From an uncultured Alistipes sp. (lineage in GTDB: Bacteria; Bacteroidota; Bacteroidia; Bacteroidales; Rikenellaceae): a stretch of DNA of 64,000 nt. The translations under genes and the position numbers were made by a program. Shown here piece by piece: positions 60,709 through 64,000 of the stretch. The notes beneath the pieces are model-generated. The model was not told the origin of the DNA. It searched no databases and saw only the letters and a program-made list of their open reading frames with translations. Numbering within the stretch: position 1 is the stretch's first letter; every line of letters begins with the position of its first letter. The DNA lies in the NCBI GenBank assembly GCA_937911745.1, contig CALDPX010000047.1:1-64000 (forward strand). Direction: 5' to 3'.

Positions 60709-63700
60709 TACTCGGCGAGTTTGTCGAAATCGCTCTTAGCACCTACGCTCACGTTCTGCCAATCACGAACACCCGTACCGGCAGGAATGAGGTGACCGCA
60801 GATGACGTTCTCTTTCAGGTTCAACAGAGGATCGACCTTGCCGAAGATTGCAGCCTCGTTCAGAACCTTGGTGGTCTCCTGGAACGATGCAGCCGACATA
60901 AACGAGCTGGTCTGCAATGCTGCGCGGGTAATACCCTGCAATACCTGGCGCGAGGTTGCGGGGACAATCTCCCTAACGGTAATGGTCCTGAGGTCCTTAC
61001 GTTTGAGCGAGGAGTTCTCGTCACGCAACTGGCGAACCGAGATAATCTGGTCTGCCCTTACATTCTGCGAGTCGCCAGCGTCAACAACGTAAACCTTGTC
61101 GTAGAGCGAGTCGTTAACCTCCATAAACTCCCACTTGTCGACAATCTGCTCAGGCAGGAAGCGGGTGTCGCCCGAATCCACAATCTGAACCTTGTTCATC
61201 ATCTGACGAACGATTACCTCGAAGTGTTTGTCGTTGATCTTCACACCCTGACCACGGTAAACCTCCTGTACCTCGTTCACGATATACTCCTGAACCTTGG
61301 TAGGACCGAGGATGGTAAGGATGTCGCTGGGAGTAATTGCACCGTCCGAAAGAGCCATACCTGCCCTAACGTAGTCGTTCTCCTGAACCAAAATCTGGCG
61401 GCTCAGGGGCACGAGATATTTGCAAACCTCGCCATCGCGAGCGGTAATGATAATCTCCCTGTTACCACGTTTGATTTTGCCGAACGATACCTCACCATCA
61501 ATCTCCGAAACCACTGCGGGGTTCGAGGGGTTACGAGCCTCGAACAACTCGGTAACACGGGGAAGACCACCGGTAATATCGCCTGCCTTACCAAACGAGC
61601 GAGGAATTTTAATCAGAATCTCGCCTGCCTTAATCTTGGCGTTCTCCTTAACAACAACGTGTGCACCAACAGGCAAGTTGTACTGTTTCTGCTCAACGCC
61701 GTCCTTATCTACGATACGAATCAAGGGGTTGCGATTCCTATCACGCGACTCGATAATCACTTTCTCCCTCAGACCGGTTGTCTCGTCATACTCATCGCGA
61801 TAGGTAACACCCTCAACAACATTGTCGAACTGTGCCTTACCATCGTACTCCGAGATGATAACTGCGTTGAAGGGATCCCACTCGCAGATAACATCGCCCT
61901 TTTGTACGCTCTCGCCAGCAAGTTTGAAGAGAGTCGAGCCATAAGCCAAGTTGTAGGTAAACAGAGTGCTACCAGTCTCTTTGCTTACAATGCGCAACTC
62001 AGCCTGGCGGCTAACAACCAAATTCTTGGCATTACCATCGCGGTCTTTGGTCTTGATGATACGCAACTCGTCGATTTCGAGCACACCGTCGTGTTTAGCC
62101 ACAAGGCGGTTGTCAATCGAAGAACCACTTGCAACACCACCGACGTGGAAGGTACGCAGAGTCAGCTGAGTACCGGGCTCACCGATGGACTGAGCAGCGA
62201 TAACGCCCACAACCTCACCCTTCTGTACGGGACGACCCGTTGCAAGGTTACGACCGTAGCACTTAGCGCAGACACCGTGGCGCGACTCGCAGGTGAGTAC
62301 TGAACGAATCTCCACCTTCTCGATGCCGGCTTTCTCTATTGCCGCAGCAGCGTCTTCGTTAATCTCCTCGCCCGACCTGACGATAATTTCGCCCGTGTGG
62401 GGATTGATAACATCCTCAACAGCCGTGCGTCCCAAAATCCTATCGTAGAGGCTCTGAATAACTGCATCGTTGCGTTTAACAGCCGTAGCAGTCAAGCCAC
62501 GCAAAGTACCGCAATCCTCCTCATTGATGATAACGTCATTTGCAACGTCTACCAGACGACGGGTCAAATAACCTGCATCCGCAGTCTTCAAAGCGGTATC
62601 CGCCAAACCTTTACGAGCACCGTGGGTGGAGATGAAGTACTCCAACACCGACAGACCCTCCTTAAAGTTCGACAAGATGGGGTTCTCGATAGTCTGACCG
62701 CCCTCAGCACCCGATTTCTGGGGTTTAGCCATCAGACCACGCATACCACCGAGCTGACGAATCTGCTCCCTACTACCACGAGCACCCGAATCAAGCATCA
62801 TAAATACGGGGTTGAAGCCATCTTGGTCTGCTTTCAGGTGGTTGTAAACCGCTGCGGTTACTCGGTTGTTCACGTTTGTCCAAACGTCGATAACCTTATT
62901 GTAACGCTCGTTGTTGGTAATAAGACCCATATTGTACTGCTCCAAGAACTGAGCAACCTGCTGGTTACCCTGCTCTACGAGCGTCTTCTTCTCCTCGGGG
63001 ATGATAACTGCACCCAAGTTGAACGACAAACCACCCTGGAATGCCATCCTATAACCCAGAGCCTTGATGTCATCGAGGAAGGCAGCAGCCTTGTCGGCAC
63101 CCGACTTCTTCATTACAACACCAATGATATCCCTCAGTGTATTCTTCTTCAAGAGCAAGTTGATATAACCAACCTCTTTGGGTACAACCTGATTGAAGAG
63201 CACACGACCTACCGAAGTGGGAATTACCTTAGTAATGTCGTTACCATTCTCATCAACAGTATTGATCTTCACATTCACAAGAGTGTGCAAATCTACCCTA
63301 CCCTCGTTGTAGGCGATGATAGCCTCCTCGGGACCGTAGAAGGTAAAGGCTGGCTTCACGCCCTCCTTGGGTTTGATGTCGCCATTCTGCAAATCATCCC
63401 AACGATTTACGCTCTCACCCCTCTCTTTGAGTTCGGCAAGGTAGGCAGCCTTATCTTTGCCCGAACGCTCCTCGGTGCCGAAAATCTTGGTGATGTAGTA
63501 CAAACCAAGCACCATATCCTGCGAAGGTACGGTAATAGGCGCACCGTTGGCAGGGTTGAGGATGTTGTGCGAGCCGAGCATCAGAAGCTGAGCCTCCAAG
63601 ATTGCCGCATTGCCAAGGGGCAAGTGCACTGCCATCTGGTCACCATCGAAGTCCGCGTTGAACGCCGTACAAGCCAGGGGGTGCAACTGCATTGCCTTAC

Positions 63701-64000
63701 CCTCAATCAGTTTGGGCTGGAACGCCTGAATACCAAGACGGTGAAGGGTAGGAGCACGGTTCATCAGTACGGGGTGACCCTTGATGACGTTCTCCAAGAT
63801 ATCCCAGATGATAGGATCTTTCCTGTCGATAATCTTCTTAGCCGACTTCACAGTCTTCACAATACCGCGCTCGATGAGTTTGCGGATAATGAAGGGTTTG
63901 TACAACTCGGCAGCCATATCTTTGGGAATACCCATCTCGTGCATCTTCAACTCGGGACCTACAACGATAACCGAACGTGCCGAATAGTCCACACGTTTAC
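60708..64000 (-). CDS. rpoC: RNA polymerase beta' subunit, 3' part (runs off window)
   Basis: About 1097 codons are visible; the N-terminus (zinc-binding and clamp regions, about 330 residues) lies beyond 64000. The active-site motif NADFDGDQMAVHLPL binds the catalytic Mg2+ (plus about 63630-63670). The bridge helix and trigger loop follow (GARGSREQIRQLGGMRGLMAKP; GEPGTQLTLRTFHVGG), then the C-terminal zinc site with CESRHGVCAKCYG. No frame disruption. The gene ends at a nested hairpin that overlaps its TAA. Confidence 0.98.
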   Translation of the reverse strand, partial: KRVDYSARSVIVVGPELKMHEMGIPKDMAAELYKPFIIRKLIERGIVKTVKSAKKIIDRKDPIIWDILENVIKGHPVLMNRAPTLHRLGIQAFQPKLIEGKAMQLHPLACTAFNADFDGDQMAVHLPLGNAAILEAQLLMLGSHNILNPANGAPITVPSQDMVLGLYYITKIFGTEERSGKDKAAYLAELKERGESVNRWDDLQNGDIKPKEGVKPAFTFYGPEEAIIAYNEGRVDLHTLVNVKINTVDENGNDITKVIPTSVGRVLFNQVVPKEVGYINLLLKKNTLRDIIGVVMKKSGADKAAAFLDDIKALGYRMAFQGGLSFNLGAVIIPEEKKTLVEQGNQQVAQFLEQYNMGLITNNERYNKVIDVWTNVNNRVTAAVYNHLKADQDGFNPVFMMLDSGARGSREQIRQLGGMRGLMAKPQKSGAEGGQTIENPILSNFKEGLSVLEYFISTHGARKGLADTALKTADAGYLTRRLVDVANDVIINEEDCGTLRGLTATAVKRNDAVIQSLYDRILGRTAVEDVINPHTGEIIVRSGEEINEDAAAAIEKAGIEKVEIRSVLTCESRHGVCAKCYGRNLATGRPVQKGEVVGVIAAQSIGEPGTQLTLRTFHVGGVASGSSIDNRLVAKHDGVLEIDELRIIKTKDRDGNAKNLVVSRQAELRIVSKETGSTLFTYNLAYGSTLFKLAGESVQKGDVICEWDPFNAVIISEYDGKAQFDNVVEGVTYRDEYDETTGLREKVIIESRDRNRNPLIRIVDKDGVEQKQYNLPVGAHVVVKENAKIKAGEILIKIPRSFGKAGDITGGLPRVTELFEARNPSNPAVVSEIDGEVSFGKIKRGNREIIITARDGEVCKYLVPLSRQILVQENDYVRAGMALSDGAITPSDILTILGPTKVQEYIVNEVQEVYRGQGVKINDKHFEVIVRQMMNKVQIVDSGDTRFLPEQIVDKWEFMEVNDSLYDKVYVVDAGDSQNVRADQIISVRQLRDENSSLKRKDLRTITVREIVPATSRQVLQGITRAALQTSSFMSAASFQETTKVLNEAAIFGKVDPLLNLKENVICGHLIPAGTGVRDWQNVSVGAKSDFDKLAE

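Overview
The window reads as ordinary chromosome of a Bacteroidales bacterium, most likely a gut Rikenellaceae/Alistipes-like lineage (the phylum is firm, the family is a guess). The evidence is a GSCFA protein, DUF3467, DUF2851, Bacteroidetes-type lipoproteins, a pyruvate:ferredoxin oxidoreductase for anaerobic life, LPS genes, and promoters of the Bacteroidetes pattern (TTTG, about 20 bp, TAnnTTTG). No rRNA, CRISPR array, prophage or complete insertion sequence was seen.

Layout. 0.1-3.2 kb: Zn-ribbon coiled-coil protein, Nif3-like protein, MerR regulator, a stand-alone riboflavin kinase and DUF3467. 3.2-8.2 kb: a 5'-nucleotidase-type lipoprotein, a uridine-kinase-like protein, a lipoprotein hydrolase, and then a 746-bp duplicated interval carrying a promoter, a long RNA-like hairpin and an orphan ORF. 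8.2-20 kb: PFOR, a zinc/partner pair of M16 proteases, a three-module lipoprotein and SecA. 20-24.4 kb: DUF2851, a DUF59 protein, SufE, a degenerate PafA-type phosphatase and IspE. 24.4-31.7 kb: GSCFA, EEP hydrolase, rhomboid protease, MutL, a small membrane protein, DnaJ and GrpE. 31.8-37.3 kb: tRNA-Leu, a second modular lipoprotein, a glucosaminidase, a family 9 glycosyltransferase and a candidate small RNA. 37.5-43.6 kb: a complete RND efflux operon (TolC, adaptor, pump) followed by a PII-like protein. 43.7-53 kb: PagL-like lipid A deacylase, tRNA-Gly, Na/Ca exchanger, mreD-mrdA-rodA, a TonB-like protein, lpxC-lpxA. 53-64 kb: lipocalin, radical SAM protein, RF2, RadC, RNase III, FabF, ACP, peptidase E, YraN and the 3' part of rpoC.

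Cell-envelope work dominates: lipid A assembly (lpxC, lpxA) and trimming (PagL-like), cell elongation (mreD, mrdA, rodA), peptidoglycan cleavage, secretion, efflux and surface lipoproteins. Central functions are fatty-acid elongation (acpP, fabF), Fe-S assembly (sufE, DUF59), DNA repair (mutL, radC), RNA processing (rnc) and transcription (rpoC).

The unusual material lies between genes. Short dispersed elements sit exactly at gene boundaries: (1) nested hairpins with a constant core and compensated, copy-specific arms whose outer arm runs into the stop codon of the upstream gene; (2) a second hairpin family with exchanged but still paired stems; (3) period-7 arrays that lie next to start codons or supply stop codons. 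A separate leader of about 42 nt is shared by tRNA-Leu and an unlinked candidate small RNA.
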